64,000 nt of DNA from Flammeovirga sp. EKP202 (GTDB lineage: Bacteria > Bacteroidota > Bacteroidia > Cytophagales > Flammeovirgaceae): assembly GCF_014534745.1 (NCBI RefSeq), contig NZ_JACVVP010000005.1, positions 62,001 to 126,000 of the forward strand, in the 5' to 3' direction. The notes under the pieces were generated by a model that ran no database searches, was not told the origin of the DNA, and saw nothing but the letters and a program-made list of their open reading frames with translations. A program made the position numbers and the translations under genes. Numbering within the stretch: position 1 is the stretch's first letter; every line of letters begins with the position of its first letter. Below are positions 1-10,005 of the stretch, piece after piece.

Positions 1-2
1 GT

Positions 3-2588
3 ACGAACACCATCACGGGAACATCAAGCCCATTGTATGTGATTGATGGATTTCCATTGGAAGACCCAACATTGTTCAGTTTAGATCCTGCGGATATAGA
101 GCGTGTAGATGTATTGAAAGATGCTTCTGCTACTGCGATTTATGGATCGAGAGCTTCTAACGGCGTAATTTTGATCACGACCAAACAAGGGACAGCAGGG
201 AAACCAACCGTCACTTTTAATACAAAAATGGGAATGTCACAAATTCCCGAGGAAAGAATAATTAAGACATTAAGCCCTCAAGATTATGTAGAGGTACAAC
301 ACGATATAGGAGGAGGAGATCCTTGGGGAGAGTCTTCTAACTATACTGATGAAGACTATACCAATTGGCAAAAAGAAATTTTCCGTCAGGCACCTTTCCA
401 AAACTATACTTTATCCTTGAAAGGCGGTTCTGAGCAAACAAAAGTATTTACCTCATTAGGTTATGTCAACCAACAGGGAACATTGTTGAACTCAAGTTTT
501 GAGCGTTTAAATGGACGTTTGAAATTGGATCAAAGTATTGGAAAGTTAGTGGATATGAGTGTGAATTTGAATTATGCAAATTCCAAACATGTAGGAATGA
601 AAACGTCTACAGCACAAGTTTCAGCCATCAAATCAGCGATTATGTTCAAGCCAATGACCACTAAAAACGGCGATTTGGAAGACGAAGATGAACTGAGTGC
701 AGGATTCTATCCGCCAACACAAACACTCAATAATACAGACCGTGAAAGCGAAGTAGATGCCTTGCAAACCAATATCAACTTCACGGTGAAATTGGCAGAA
801 GGATTAAAGTTCAGAACGCAAGTAGGATATCAGATCAATGTCAACAACGGCAGAACGTTCTTCAATTTAGGAACCAACCAAGCCGACAGAAGTGGTGCAG
901 GCATCAATGGTACATTAAGTGCTTCGAAGACAGAGAATTTCTTGAATGAAAATGTATTGTCGTACAGCCTAAACCAAAATGGACATCACTTGGAAGCCAT
1001 TGCAGGTTTATCCTTCCAAATGACGGAACGCTTTAACCAATCTTCATCTGCTAATCAGTTTCCATTGGATGATTTAGGGTGGAATAATATGGGAATTGCC
1101 AACGTGGCTCAAATGCCAAGTTCATCGTCCACTCAGCAAAATTTGATGTCAGGTTTTGGCAGGGTCTCTTATACTTACAAAAACAAATACATTGTGACGG
1201 CCTCACTCAGAGCAGATGGGTCATCAAGATTTAAAGAAGGCAATCGCTTCGGTATTTTCCCATCAGCGTCGGCCGCTTGGAGAGCTGGAGAAGAGGAGTT
1301 TGTAAAGGACTTAGGTGTATTTGATGAATTAAAATTCAAAGTAGGTTTTGGTACTACCGGTAATAATAGAGTGAGTGATTTCGATTTCTTACCCACCGTT
1401 GGTGTCTCTTCAGGCTACTATTTTAATGGTGCTTACTCTTCCGCTTTCTATCAAAAACAATTGGCCAATACAGATCTCAAATGGGAAACTACTCAGCAGT
1501 TCAACGTGGGTACAGATATGGGTTTCTTCAACAATAGAGTTTTATTGGATCTAGAATATTACTACAACTTGACAGACAACCTGTTATTTAACGGTAGAAT
1601 TGCACCTTCTACAGGTTATAATAATGTGAAGCAAAACATCGGGGCAGTTGCAAATCAAGGAGTGGAACTTTCATTGAATACAGTCAATGTAAGAACAAAG
1701 AATTTCCAATGGTCTACCAACTTCAATATTTCATTTAATAGAAGTGAAGTCAAAAAACTATCTTACGGAGAGGATTTCAGATTGTATGATCCAAATGTAG
1801 GAGGAATGTTCTCAGGGGAGTTGTATTACGGTTTGTTTGTGGGTCAGCCTATGACACAAATGTACGGTTATAGATATGACGGAATGTATCAGGTAGATGA
1901 CTTTATAAAAAGTGCAGACGGGAGTTTGACGCTGAAAGAAGGCGTACCGGAATTTATTTCTCAAACGGGAGAAGTAAGACCCGGACATCCAAAATACCGT
2001 GATTTGAATGGAGACGGACAGATTGATGAAAACGACAAAGAAATCATCGGTGATCCGAACCCAGAGTATTACGGTGGTTTTACAAACACTTTCACCTTCA
2101 AAAACTGGGATTTGAGCATCTTATTGACATGGTCAGTAGGCCAAGACGTTTTCAATGGCAACAATGCTGATTTTGGTGTAGTAGGAAGCCAAAGAGGTCG
2201 AAATTACTTGGAGCAAGTAGCCAATAGATGGTCGTATGACAACCCAACTTCAGAGGGCGTTTGGGCAGTGCCAGGTCCTGGATTGGAATACTCTTACCAC
2301 CAAGTTTACGGAGGGCATCAAATGAGTGATTACTTCATAGAAGACGCCTCTTTCTTAAGAATTAAAAATATTACGCTAGGCTATAAAGTCAATAAGCAGT
2401 TTTTGAAGAAACTGAAAATCAAATCCTTCAGAGTATATGGATCCGTGGACAACCTTTGGGTGTTTACCAACTACTCAGGCTACGATCCGGAAGTATCCGT
2501 AAGGAGTCAAGCCATGTACAGAGGCATTGATTATTCTTCTTATCCTGCCGCGCAATCAGCCATCCTAGGTCTTCAAGTATCCTTCTAA
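3..2588 (+). CDS. SusC-family TonB-dependent outer-membrane transporter (5' end outside window)
   Basis: The frame is open from base 3, so the gene starts upstream of the window and only the C-terminal ~860 residues are present. The first readable part is the end of the plug domain (PLYVIDGFPLEDP, then the typical SusC block DASATAIYGSRASNGVILITT). A long beta-barrel region follows and ends in an aromatic residue (VSF), as expected for an outer-membrane barrel. SusC proteins import glycan oligosaccharides across the outer membrane using TonB energy, with SusD as a lid. The SusD partner starts 11 bp downstream, so the two are surely co-transcribed. The substrate cannot be read from the sequence; the sulfatases downstream suggest a sulfated glycan. 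Confidence 0.95.
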   Translation, partial: TNTITGTSSPLYVIDGFPLEDPTLFSLDPADIERVDVLKDASATAIYGSRASNGVILITTKQGTAGKPTVTFNTKMGMSQIPEERIIKTLSPQDYVEVQHDIGGGDPWGESSNYTDEDYTNWQKEIFRQAPFQNYTLSLKGGSEQTKVFTSLGYVNQQGTLLNSSFERLNGRLKLDQSIGKLVDMSVNLNYANSKHVGMKTSTAQVSAIKSAIMFKPMTTKNGDLEDEDELSAGFYPPTQTLNNTDRESEVDALQTNINFTVKLAEGLKFRTQVGYQINVNNGRTFFNLGTNQADRSGAGINGTLSASKTENFLNENVLSYSLNQNGHHLEAIAGLSFQMTERFNQSSSANQFPLDDLGWNNMGIANVAQMPSSSSTQQNLMSGFGRVSYTYKNKYIVTASLRADGSSRFKEGNRFGIFPSASAAWRAGEEEFVKDLGVFDELKFKVGFGTTGNNRVSDFDFLPTVGVSSGYYFNGAYSSAFYQKQLANTDLKWETTQQFNVGTDMGFFNNRVLLDLEYYYNLTDNLLFNGRIAPSTGYNNVKQNIGAVANQGVELSLNTVNVRTKNFQWSTNFNISFNRSEVKKLSYGEDFRLYDPNVGGMFSGELYYGLFVGQPMTQMYGYRYDGMYQVDDFIKSADGSLTLKEGVPEFISQTGEVRPGHPKYRDLNGDGQIDENDKEIIGDPNPEYYGGFTNTFTFKNWDLSILLTWSVGQDVFNGNNADFGVVGSQRGRNYLEQVANRWSYDNPTSEGVWAVPGPGLEYSYHQVYGGHQMSDYFIEDASFLRIKNITLGYKVNKQFLKKLKIKSFRVYGSVDNLWVFTNYSGYDPEVSVRSQAMYRGIDYSSYPAAQSAILGLQVSF

Positions 2589-2599
2589 CTGACAGAGAA

Positions 2600-4222
2600 A
2601 TGAAAAGATTTAATTACATATTATTCATCATTATCGCTACACTAAGTGCATGTTCGTTTTTGGATTTAGAACCCAAAGATGAACTGACAAGAGATAATTT
2701 TTACAAAAATGACAGAGAAGTAACCTTAGCTTTGTCAGGCGTTTATGCACAGCTAAGAACGCTGTATGCTGAAGATTTTTCAGTTTGGCTAAACGTGGGA
2801 ACGGACGAAATGCTTTACAGAAGAGCCACGTTTGGAAAAGAACTGAGCCGAATGTCATACAATGAATCTGATATAGATTTGGCGAGAATCTGGAAAAATA
2901 GCTACACGGCTATCAATATTGCCAATGACTTTATTGGGTCGTTGTCTGCATTGGATAGCATCCCTAATTTGAAGAGAACAGACCACGACTTAATGTTGGG
3001 AGAAGCTTTAACGCTAAGAGCAATGTTCTATTTCAATATGGTAAGAATGTGGGAGCATATTCCATTACGTTTGGATCATTTCACCGATCTCAACGGTAAC
3101 TTAGAGGACTTGAATTTACCCAATGTACCAGCCAATAAAATCTATAATCAGATTGTGGCAGACTTGGAAACCTCATTAGAATTGATGAATGAGCGCCCAA
3201 AGCAATACGGAAGAGTTTCGAAACAAATTGCTCACGGTATTTTGGCAAGAGTATTCTTAAATATGGCAGGGGCGAGAGTACAAGGAGGTGATTTTGGAAA
3301 GGATTACTGTTTGAATAAAGTAGTAGAGCACACCAACGCCGTGGTAAACTACGGTTACCATACGCTCTTACCAGAATATGAAGAGGTTTTCTTGAATGAG
3401 ATCAAGGGCATCAGAAATGATGTGGAAGTGATGTGGGAAGTAGATTTTACAGTTTCTGATAGTCGAAATTTAGGAGGAAGAATCGGTAATTTCAATGGAG
3501 TACAAATCAGTTTCACTTCAGGTAATCAACCTTTCGCGACAGCTAACAGTTACATTGCTCCAACCATGCACAATGCTTTGTATAGCAATACAGATACTAG
3601 AAAAGCATGGAATTGTGCCGACTTTAGCTTCAACAATGACGGTGATTTTTACTTTCCTGTTTTCACCAAAAATCAATTAAGATGGTACCCTGGGAAATGG
3701 AGAAGATTGGATTTGGGAAGAGATTCCAACGGAGAATTAGATGACACTGCCGAAAGCTTAGAAATGGGCGTCATCAACAAAGATAGGACTTCAATTAATT
3801 TCCCATTGTTGCGTTACAGCGACGTTTTATTGATGAGAGCAGAAGCATTGTATCTTTTACAAGGTGAAAACGAACAGTCTAATCAGGATATTGAATTGGT
3901 AAGAAATAGAGCGAATGCAGGTACTTTGGAAGAAGGATTAATGCAAGTGGACGGCAACTATATGAAGCTGATTCAAGAGGAACGCAGAAGAGAACTTTGC
4001 TACGAAGGTCATAGAAGGTTTGATTTGGTACGCTGGGGAACGCTATTGGAAACAATGAGAGATTTGAGCGAAAACATCAGAGCAAACCCTAGCTTCAGAG
4101 AAGAGCACGAAATACAGTTAGTGGCACCAGGTGAGAGGGTAGAAGAGAAGCATGTGGTGTTCCCAATTCCTTCAGATGAATTGCAGATCAACGTGAACAT
4201 TAAACAACACAACCTTTGGTAA
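2600..4222 (+). CDS. SusD-family surface glycan-binding lipoprotein
   Basis: This 540-residue protein has a lipoprotein signal (LSAC, Cys18) followed by SusD features. The N-terminal part reads FLDLEPKDELTRDNFYKND, the middle is TPR-like (ALTLRAMFYFNMVRMWEHIPL), and the C-terminal block (RSDVLLMRAEAL, QEERRRELCYEGHRRFDLVRWG) is nearly diagnostic of the RagB/SusD family. It sits on the cell surface, binds the oligosaccharide and closes over the SusC barrel encoded 11 bp upstream. The next gene overlaps or abuts its stop, so all three form one operon. The 3' coding end and the start of the following lipoprotein leave no room for a separate promoter. Confidence 0.95.
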   Translation: MKRFNYILFIIIATLSACSFLDLEPKDELTRDNFYKNDREVTLALSGVYAQLRTLYAEDFSVWLNVGTDEMLYRRATFGKELSRMSYNESDIDLARIWKNSYTAINIANDFIGSLSALDSIPNLKRTDHDLMLGEALTLRAMFYFNMVRMWEHIPLRLDHFTDLNGNLEDLNLPNVPANKIYNQIVADLETSLELMNERPKQYGRVSKQIAHGILARVFLNMAGARVQGGDFGKDYCLNKVVEHTNAVVNYGYHTLLPEYEEVFLNEIKGIRNDVEVMWEVDFTVSDSRNLGGRIGNFNGVQISFTSGNQPFATANSYIAPTMHNALYSNTDTRKAWNCADFSFNNDGDFYFPVFTKNQLRWYPGKWRRLDLGRDSNGELDDTAESLEMGVINKDRTSINFPLLRYSDVLLMRAEALYLLQGENEQSNQDIELVRNRANAGTLEEGLMQVDGNYMKLIQEERRRELCYEGHRRFDLVRWGTLLETMRDLSENIRANPSFREEHEIQLVAPGERVEEKHVVFPIPSDELQINVNIKQHNLW

Positions 4223-4233
4223 ACGGAATTGAC

Positions 4234-5577
4234 ATGAAAAAATTACTTATAAATATAGTGGCAATGTTGAGTTTTACGGCTTGTTTAACAGAGCATGATG
4301 TAGACTTCACGTTACCTGCCGAAGCTCCTCAAACATTATTGTATCATCAAAATGATGTGGTAAAGCCTTTCACACTCTCGTTTGAGGGGGTGGCACCAGA
4401 AACTATGGCGGACGGAGCATTGAACTATGATATCTCCAAAGTGGCATGGATTCAGGCTTCAGACACGACAGTGGTCGAAGACAGTATCAACCCTTTCTCC
4501 ATTAATCAAGAAACGGGCGTGATCCAATACACTCCTCATGACTCTACAAAGCTTGGAGCCTATTTGATTGATGTAATGCTCAACAATGAAGTAGGAACGA
4601 CAGCATTTACCAATGCCTACCGAGCTGTTTTGGAGGATTGGCGACCGATTGTTTCCATAGAAGCAGAGGATGAGAATATCGAATTATTGATTGATAATAC
4701 AGGCCAGCCTCTTTCCTCTATTGTGACAGATGCGAAAGTCAACGTGGTAAGATGCGAGACTTCTGATGTAAAAATCGACATTACTCCGGCACTACCCGAA
4801 GGCACTCAATTATTATTACATTCCACGGGTTATTTGTATTTTACAGGAGCAGTGGAGCAAAACACCTATACAGTGGTTTTGTCAGCTGAGAATGAATACG
4901 GCGAAGCACAAGAACAGCCAATGCTGTACTTCCATACCAAAGTGGCTTCAACGGTAGAAAGACCATTGTTTGAAATGGAAATTACGTCCAATTACAAGCC
5001 AGATGGATTAACTGAATTTGAGTTTGAAGGCATGTTCTTCAAGCAGATTTCAGGACCAGAAATCACTTCAGCTACGACTTGGTGGAACATCAACCGTGAA
5101 AAGAAAAACCATCCTGACCAATCAAGAAATGGAAACTACATCACAAGGTGCTATGCTAGAACATTGGAAGAAAACTCTCAAGCAGAGCATATGATGGTCC
5201 CTCTAGGTTCATTTGATACAGAAAATCTCCAAACCATCATGACCGAAACAGGCGTACTTTTCAACGCCGGCGTAGACATTACTGGAGATCAAAGAATCGA
5301 AATTAGAGCCGTAGGAGAAACCGCCTATAATGAAGCAATAGCAAATAATGACGTAGCTTCAAAAATCGATGATTGGCCATTGGTATACACTACAGCAGAG
5401 CATGAAAGAACTGAAAAGGGTTGGTTCTTTATTCACCATAATGCGGAAGCAGGTGTAAAAATCAACGACGCTAAAATGAAAATAGTGGTCCTCTACAGAC
5501 ACATGGGAGCAACCAATAGTGGCTATATGGGATTGGATCAATTGAAAGTCACCGGCAAGTATTTGCTATTTGATTAG
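4234..5577 (+). CDS. Putative surface glycan-binding lipoprotein of the SusE/F position
   Basis: From ATG 4234 the protein is 447 residues and begins with a lipoprotein signal (MLSFTAC, Cys17). The longer frame from TTG 4216 would add six residues inside the SusD gene and is less likely. Residues ~20-230 look like two Ig/cadherin-like beta-sandwiches (LSAENEYGEAQ; a VIQYTPHDSTKLGAY-type turn). The C-terminal ~200 residues form a separate domain rich in aromatic residues (TSATTWWNINREKK, GYMGLDQLKVTGKYL), plausible for glycan binding. Its position right after SusC/SusD fits a surface glycan-binding protein. I do not recognise a specific Pfam family. No catalytic motif is visible. Confidence 0.7.
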   Translation: MKKLLINIVAMLSFTACLTEHDVDFTLPAEAPQTLLYHQNDVVKPFTLSFEGVAPETMADGALNYDISKVAWIQASDTTVVEDSINPFSINQETGVIQYTPHDSTKLGAYLIDVMLNNEVGTTAFTNAYRAVLEDWRPIVSIEAEDENIELLIDNTGQPLSSIVTDAKVNVVRCETSDVKIDITPALPEGTQLLLHSTGYLYFTGAVEQNTYTVVLSAENEYGEAQEQPMLYFHTKVASTVERPLFEMEITSNYKPDGLTEFEFEGMFFKQISGPEITSATTWWNINREKKNHPDQSRNGNYITRCYARTLEENSQAEHMMVPLGSFDTENLQTIMTETGVLFNAGVDITGDQRIEIRAVGETAYNEAIANNDVASKIDDWPLVYTTAEHERTEKGWFFIHHNAEAGVKINDAKMKIVVLYRHMGATNSGYMGLDQLKVTGKYLLFD

Positions 5578-5583
5578 ACCTAT

Positions 5584-5725
5584 GTTTCAAGTGTTAAGCG
5601 ATAGCGTCACTTGGAACAGGACATTGGCGAAGTCTCCTGACTTCGAAAGATGTTAGTTAGAAGTCAGGAGACTTCTGATGATCTGTAGGACACGAATGAC
5701 GCTTTCGCTTAACATTCGCGCCAGG
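5584..5725 (+). repeat. Composite hairpin repeat (three stem-loops)
   Basis: Three hairpins lie in tandem after the SusC/D operon. The first (5586-5616) has arms CAAGTG/CACTTG around a TTAAGC-GATA-GCGT core. The second (5629-5644 with 5660-5675) is a perfect 16-bp inverted repeat, GAAGTCTCCTGACTTC. The third (5693-5718) has arms CGAATG/CATTCG around the same core read in the other direction. The same layout recurs at 18182-18324 with different but still complementary arms, and parts recur at 23474-23550 and 59936-59995. It may also act as a terminator or mRNA-stabilising structure for the operon. Confidence 0.75.
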
Positions 5726-5747
5726 GGATTTTCTACACAAATCGTTT

Positions 5748-5956
5748 GGTAGTGCTTCCCCCGGCCTTGAAGGGAAAAGCGTTAAAAATTTCATGTATTG
5801 AGCCGTTAAAAATGATTTTCTTGTTTGAGCTTTAGCGAGTTTAAAATCATTTAGGCGAGAGGAATGGAATTTAGCTTTTGACTTCAAAGCCTTGAATTTT
5901 TTGCTTCGTTTTTGTTTCAAGACAAAAATGAAGAAGAAGGAAGTTTGAAAGTAGGA
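5748..5956 (+). repeat. Dispersed ~200-bp intergenic repeat, copy 1
   Basis: The element starts with GGTAGTGCTTCCC, contains CCTTGAAGGGAAAAGCGTTA, then an internal inverted repeat (AAATGATTTT ... AAAATCATTT around TTTGAGC-TTTA-GCGAG), and ends with TTTTTGCTTCG and ATGAAGAAGAAGG. Near-identical copies occur at 10006-10200, 23745-24010 and 60021-60290, always between genes. It encodes no convincing protein. A Lys/Arg-rich frame on the - strand (5657-5920) is just the translation of the repeat. Together with the composite hairpins it fills the 483-bp gap before the next gene. Confidence 0.85.
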
Positions 5957-6060
5957 TGTTGAAAGCTTGTAAAAAGATTAACGGATAGCTGACGATATTT
6001 TAGAGAGGTGGCTTCAAACGAACCACATTCTCAAACATTGACAGAAGAAATGAAAGAATA

Positions 6061-7986
6061 ATGAAAAAGTTACATCGAAATATCATTACAATCATCGCTT
6101 TTATTTTGGCGACTCCGCTGATGCTTTCAGCGGAGGTACGCCCCAATGAAGTGGTGATTGGACTCGACGATTCTATTCAGCAACAACTGTTGAACTTAGA
6201 AAGCATTCCCTATTGGAAAGACAGCACACGCTTGATTTCTTACGAAGAAATGCTGGTCAGGAATCCAAAATTTGATGTAACGGATCATTATTCGAAAGCA
6301 GATTATGACAATGAGGCCAACTACTGGTTGAAGTTTAAAGTCAATATTGATCACAACAGCGCCAAGCATTGGCTCATTGAAATCTACGATCAGAAAATAC
6401 AAGAGATCTTCGTTTTTCTTCCATTATTGGACGGCAGTCTGAAAAAGGAAATCATGGGCGCCTCTCATCCTTATGCAAAAAGAAGGTATGATCACAAAAA
6501 CTTCGTCATTCCACTGACACACGATATCGATTTTTCAAAACCAATTTTTGTCAAGATCAATAGCAATAAGAAAGTGGACCTTCATATGAATTTCCGAAGC
6601 ATCAACCGTTTTGTGCAGTACTCTACCAAAGAATACCTATGGTTTGGCTTACAGTATGGTGCTTTTATCATCATGGCGGTGTATTCACTTTTGCTTTGGA
6701 CGAGTATCCGAGATTTCAAATACATTGCGTATATCGGTCATATCGTGGTGGTGTGTCTGTATAGTATGACCAACGACGGTGTTGCGTTCCAATTTTTATG
6801 GCCCAAAACGCCAGCCATCAATACCTTTATCAATGCCTTTCTGAGTTTTGCGGTATCTCTGACAGTGACCAATTTTATTAGAGAAGTCGTAGATAAAAAG
6901 TACTTGACAAGATCCTATCATATTGCCATCAATGTACTTTTCGGCATTCAGTTTCTGGTATTGGTTTTGACTATCATGGGCGAGGTTCCCTCAGAAGGAA
7001 GACTCTCGTTGGTGATCACCTTGCCCGTTTTACTTTTCGGGTTGACCAGTATCTACCGCAAATCCACCATGTCACCCTATTACATCATGGGGATTAGTTT
7101 TCTGCTGATCGGGTGCATTATATGGTACATGAAATGGTATGGTGTGATTCCTCATAACTTCTTCACTTTTTATGGCTTCAGAATGTCAGTCATTGCTGAA
7201 ATGTTGGCTTTCTCTTTTGCTCTTTATGACACGTTACGTCTTTTAAAAGAAAGCGAACACCAAGCACAACGTAAGCTTTTGAATCAGCAAAGAATAACGG
7301 AGTTGATGCACGAACAGGTGATTGAAGAGCAGAAGAAGAACATTGAGTTGAGTAATAAAGTCAATGAAGAACTGGAGCAAAAAGTAAAGGAGAGAACGGA
7401 GGAGTTACAGAAAAGAGAAATGCAGTTGGAGGAATTGAATCAACAACTTTCACAAAGAGCAGAGAAGCTGGGAAAAACCAATTACAAGCTCGATGTCACC
7501 AACTACAACCTGAAAGATGAAATCAAAAAAGTCATTGAGAAACGCTTTATCAATCAGGTGGTCACACTGACCGAATTCCAAGATTTATTCCCAGATGCAA
7601 CGGCTTGTAAGCGTTATTTGGCTAAGCAAAAATGGAGTAATGGTTTTAAATGTAAGCAATGTGGAAACTGTTCAGGTTCTAAGACAGGACAGACATTTAC
7701 CATGCGTTGTACCAAGTGCGGTTACGTAGATTCGGTGACTAGTAATACGGTTTTTCATGGCGTCAAGTTTGATCTAACCAAAGCCTTTTACCTTTCCTAC
7801 ATCACACTTTATCAACCCGGCGCCTACCGCAATATTGAGTTGAGTGAAATGCTTAATATGTCGAGAAATACAATTTCGAAGTTTAAGACCAAAGTGAAAG
7901 AAGCGAAAGAGAATAAACTGCTCATTCCGAATTTCACCATTGAAGAAAACAATACCATTGAAATAGACGAAAAGAAGCAAGCCTAA
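6061..7986 (+). CDS. 7TMR-DISM membrane sensor fused to an IS1595-type zinc ribbon and helix-turn-helix
   Basis: The 641-residue protein has a signal peptide (to about SAEV, 24), an extracytoplasmic jelly-roll domain of the 7TMR-DISMED2 type (~30-175), seven hydrophobic segments of the 7TMR-DISM core (~190-395) and a long coiled coil (~400-500; EELEQKVKERTEELQKRE). The usual kinase or cyclase output is missing. Instead there is a domain like the N-terminus of IS1595 transposases (~510-635): FPDATACKRYL, a four-Cys ribbon (Cys531, 534, 550, 553), SVTSNTVFHGVKFDLTKAF, and a helix-turn-helix (LSEMLNMSRNTISKFKTK). No DDE catalytic domain follows. I infer a membrane-tethered one-component DNA-binding regulator that senses an external ligand. 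It lies between SusC/D and the sulfatases and overlaps the next gene by one base, which ties it to this locus. Confidence 0.85.
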   Translation: MKKLHRNIITIIAFILATPLMLSAEVRPNEVVIGLDDSIQQQLLNLESIPYWKDSTRLISYEEMLVRNPKFDVTDHYSKADYDNEANYWLKFKVNIDHNSAKHWLIEIYDQKIQEIFVFLPLLDGSLKKEIMGASHPYAKRRYDHKNFVIPLTHDIDFSKPIFVKINSNKKVDLHMNFRSINRFVQYSTKEYLWFGLQYGAFIIMAVYSLLLWTSIRDFKYIAYIGHIVVVCLYSMTNDGVAFQFLWPKTPAINTFINAFLSFAVSLTVTNFIREVVDKKYLTRSYHIAINVLFGIQFLVLVLTIMGEVPSEGRLSLVITLPVLLFGLTSIYRKSTMSPYYIMGISFLLIGCIIWYMKWYGVIPHNFFTFYGFRMSVIAEMLAFSFALYDTLRLLKESEHQAQRKLLNQQRITELMHEQVIEEQKKNIELSNKVNEELEQKVKERTEELQKREMQLEELNQQLSQRAEKLGKTNYKLDVTNYNLKDEIKKVIEKRFINQVVTLTEFQDLFPDATACKRYLAKQKWSNGFKCKQCGNCSGSKTGQTFTMRCTKCGYVDSVTSNTVFHGVKFDLTKAFYLSYITLYQPGAYRNIELSEMLNMSRNTISKFKTKVKEAKENKLLIPNFTIEENNTIEIDEKKQA

Positions 7987-9986
7987 TGAAAGAGGTACTT
8001 ATAAAAAGAATATTATGGCTATTGATGCTGACAAGTGGAACATCTTTAGCACAAGACCGCCCCAATTTTTTGATTATCGTTGCCGATGATTTGGGGTATG
8101 CAGATGTAGGGTATCATCATTTGAGTAAGGATATTCCTACCAAAAACATTGATAAGTTAGCAGAAAAAGGCGTAGTCTTTAAAAACGGTTACGTTACTGC
8201 ACCAGTTTGTGGTCCTTCACGCGCAGCGCTACTGACGGGAAGCTATCAGCAGAGATTTGGTTTTAAAGACAATCCAGGTCCTTTCCGCCCTTCTCCAGAA
8301 GTGGTGCCGGGTATTTCAGATCAATTCCCCACTATTGCCGAAAAATTACAGGAGAAGGGATATGCGACTGTAGCCATCGGAAAGTGGCATTTGGGAGGGC
8401 AAGAGGATCGAAATTACTTACCGCTTCAAAAAGGATTTGATCATTATTATGGCTTCTTGGGTGGTGCTTCTTCCTATTATTTTGAAGACGAATGCTCTCA
8501 ATTTTTTATGGAAGATGATCAGCCCATCAAAACCCCAAAGACCTATCTGACGGATTTATTTGGTCAGAAGGCCATTGATTATATTGATGCACACGATCAA
8601 CAACAACCCTTCTTTATGTATTGGGCCCCTAATGCCGTTCATACGCCATTGGAAGCACCTCAGGAAGTGTTGGCAAAGTTTGATCATATCAAAGATCCTA
8701 ACCGAAAAAAGCTTGTGGCCATGCAGTATGTCATGGATCAGAACATCGGAAAAATCATTCAAAAATTAAAAGAAAAAGGGATATACGAGAACACCATGAT
8801 CGTATTTATCTCTGATAATGGAGGAAAACCTGGCGATAACGCTTCTCTCAACCTACCCTTGAACGGTGAGAAAGGGACTTTATTTGAAGGTGGAATCAAA
8901 ACGCCTTACTTGATGCACTTCCCTGCACAATTACCTAATGGGAAAATCTATGAACCTATGGTATCGAGTATGGACATCTATCCTACATTATTATCATTTG
9001 CGGGCATTCCTCTTCCGGTACACATTGATGGTGTCAATTTAATTCCATTTGTCACCACGGATAAACATCAGCCACACCATCAGCTGTTCTGGAAGAATGC
9101 CAACAAGTGGTGCGTTCGTCATGGGGATTGGAAACTGTTTTACGATAAGAAAGCCAAAAAGGAAAGACTGTACCACATCAGTGCAGACCCTTACGAAAAG
9201 GAAGACTTGTATAAAAAGAACCCTGAAAAAGTAGAGGAATTGAAAACCATCTATGCCCATTGGGATCAGAATAATTCAAAAATTGCTTGGGGTTGGAATC
9301 CTTCGGCAGTAGGAAAATACAAAGTACATAACCAGTTTACTTTTGAAGAAATCATCCCTGAACGTTTTGAAAGTAAGCAGTTCCAGCAAGTAGAAGTGAT
9401 TCAAAACCCTCACAAAAAAGGATTGAATCAAAGTGAACATGTTTTGGAATTGGAACATGGAGAGAGTACTTCAAAAATCCGTGTTTCACATGCACCAATG
9501 TCGCCCAAAGAATTAGGGTATTGCCATTTGAAAATCTACGCTAAAAAAGCAACTGAAGTAGAAGTACATTTAAAATTAGGAGACGAAACCGAATTCAATC
9601 ATCAAGTCCAATCTTACACACTAACAGGACAGTGGCAGGACCTTGTCTTCGACTATTCCAAATTCAAAGGAAAGGTGAAAGGATTGGAAATTGTCTTCAA
9701 AGGCAAGAATTCAAAAATATTTGTAGACGATATATGGTGGAATAAAAATCCAGAACCTATCACCGTCAACGATGCTTCTAAAGTAGAGCAAATCCAACTT
9801 TTCTCCAGTATCAAAGACAAAAACAAAAAAGTACTGACATGGAAACCCATCCCAAATGTAGACGCCTATGAAGTAAGGCATAAAGGGATAGTGATTGCAA
9901 CAACAGTCCATCATTATGTTCAAATAGAAAAAGGCCTTCCATTACGAGAAATCAAAGTGACAGCACGATCAGATCATAAACTTTGA
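7986..9986 (+). CDS. Secreted S1-family sulfatase with C-terminal beta-sandwich extension
   Basis: ATG overlaps the stop of the upstream regulator (TAATG), implying translational coupling. The 666-residue protein has a signal peptide (to about SLAQ, 23). The alkaline-phosphatase-fold sulfatase domain has ADDLGYADVGYH metal ligands, the formylglycine motif CGPSR at Cys75 (CGPSRAALLTG), GKWHLGG, and DNGG. Cys75 must be oxidised to formylglycine for activity. The catalytic part ends near residue 430. The remaining ~230 residues look like a carbohydrate-binding jelly roll (~450-590) and a short fibronectin-like domain (LTWKPIPNVDAYEVRHKG). This tail is unusual for a plain arylsulfatase and may dock the enzyme on the polysaccharide. 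The S1 subfamily is uncertain. Confidence 0.93.
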   Translation: MKEVLIKRILWLLMLTSGTSLAQDRPNFLIIVADDLGYADVGYHHLSKDIPTKNIDKLAEKGVVFKNGYVTAPVCGPSRAALLTGSYQQRFGFKDNPGPFRPSPEVVPGISDQFPTIAEKLQEKGYATVAIGKWHLGGQEDRNYLPLQKGFDHYYGFLGGASSYYFEDECSQFFMEDDQPIKTPKTYLTDLFGQKAIDYIDAHDQQQPFFMYWAPNAVHTPLEAPQEVLAKFDHIKDPNRKKLVAMQYVMDQNIGKIIQKLKEKGIYENTMIVFISDNGGKPGDNASLNLPLNGEKGTLFEGGIKTPYLMHFPAQLPNGKIYEPMVSSMDIYPTLLSFAGIPLPVHIDGVNLIPFVTTDKHQPHHQLFWKNANKWCVRHGDWKLFYDKKAKKERLYHISADPYEKEDLYKKNPEKVEELKTIYAHWDQNNSKIAWGWNPSAVGKYKVHNQFTFEEIIPERFESKQFQQVEVIQNPHKKGLNQSEHVLELEHGESTSKIRVSHAPMSPKELGYCHLKIYAKKATEVEVHLKLGDETEFNHQVQSYTLTGQWQDLVFDYSKFKGKVKGLEIVFKGKNSKIFVDDIWWNKNPEPITVNDASKVEQIQLFSSIKDKNKKVLTWKPIPNVDAYEVRHKGIVIATTVHHYVQIEKGLPLREIKVTARSDHKL

Positions 9987-10005
9987 AAGTAGAATGTTAC
10001 TTCAT

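Noticed and set aside
5657-5920. Lys/Arg-rich - strand frame of 87 codons.
   Set aside because: It is the translation of the dispersed repeat; similar but differently sized frames occur in other copies, so it is not a gene.
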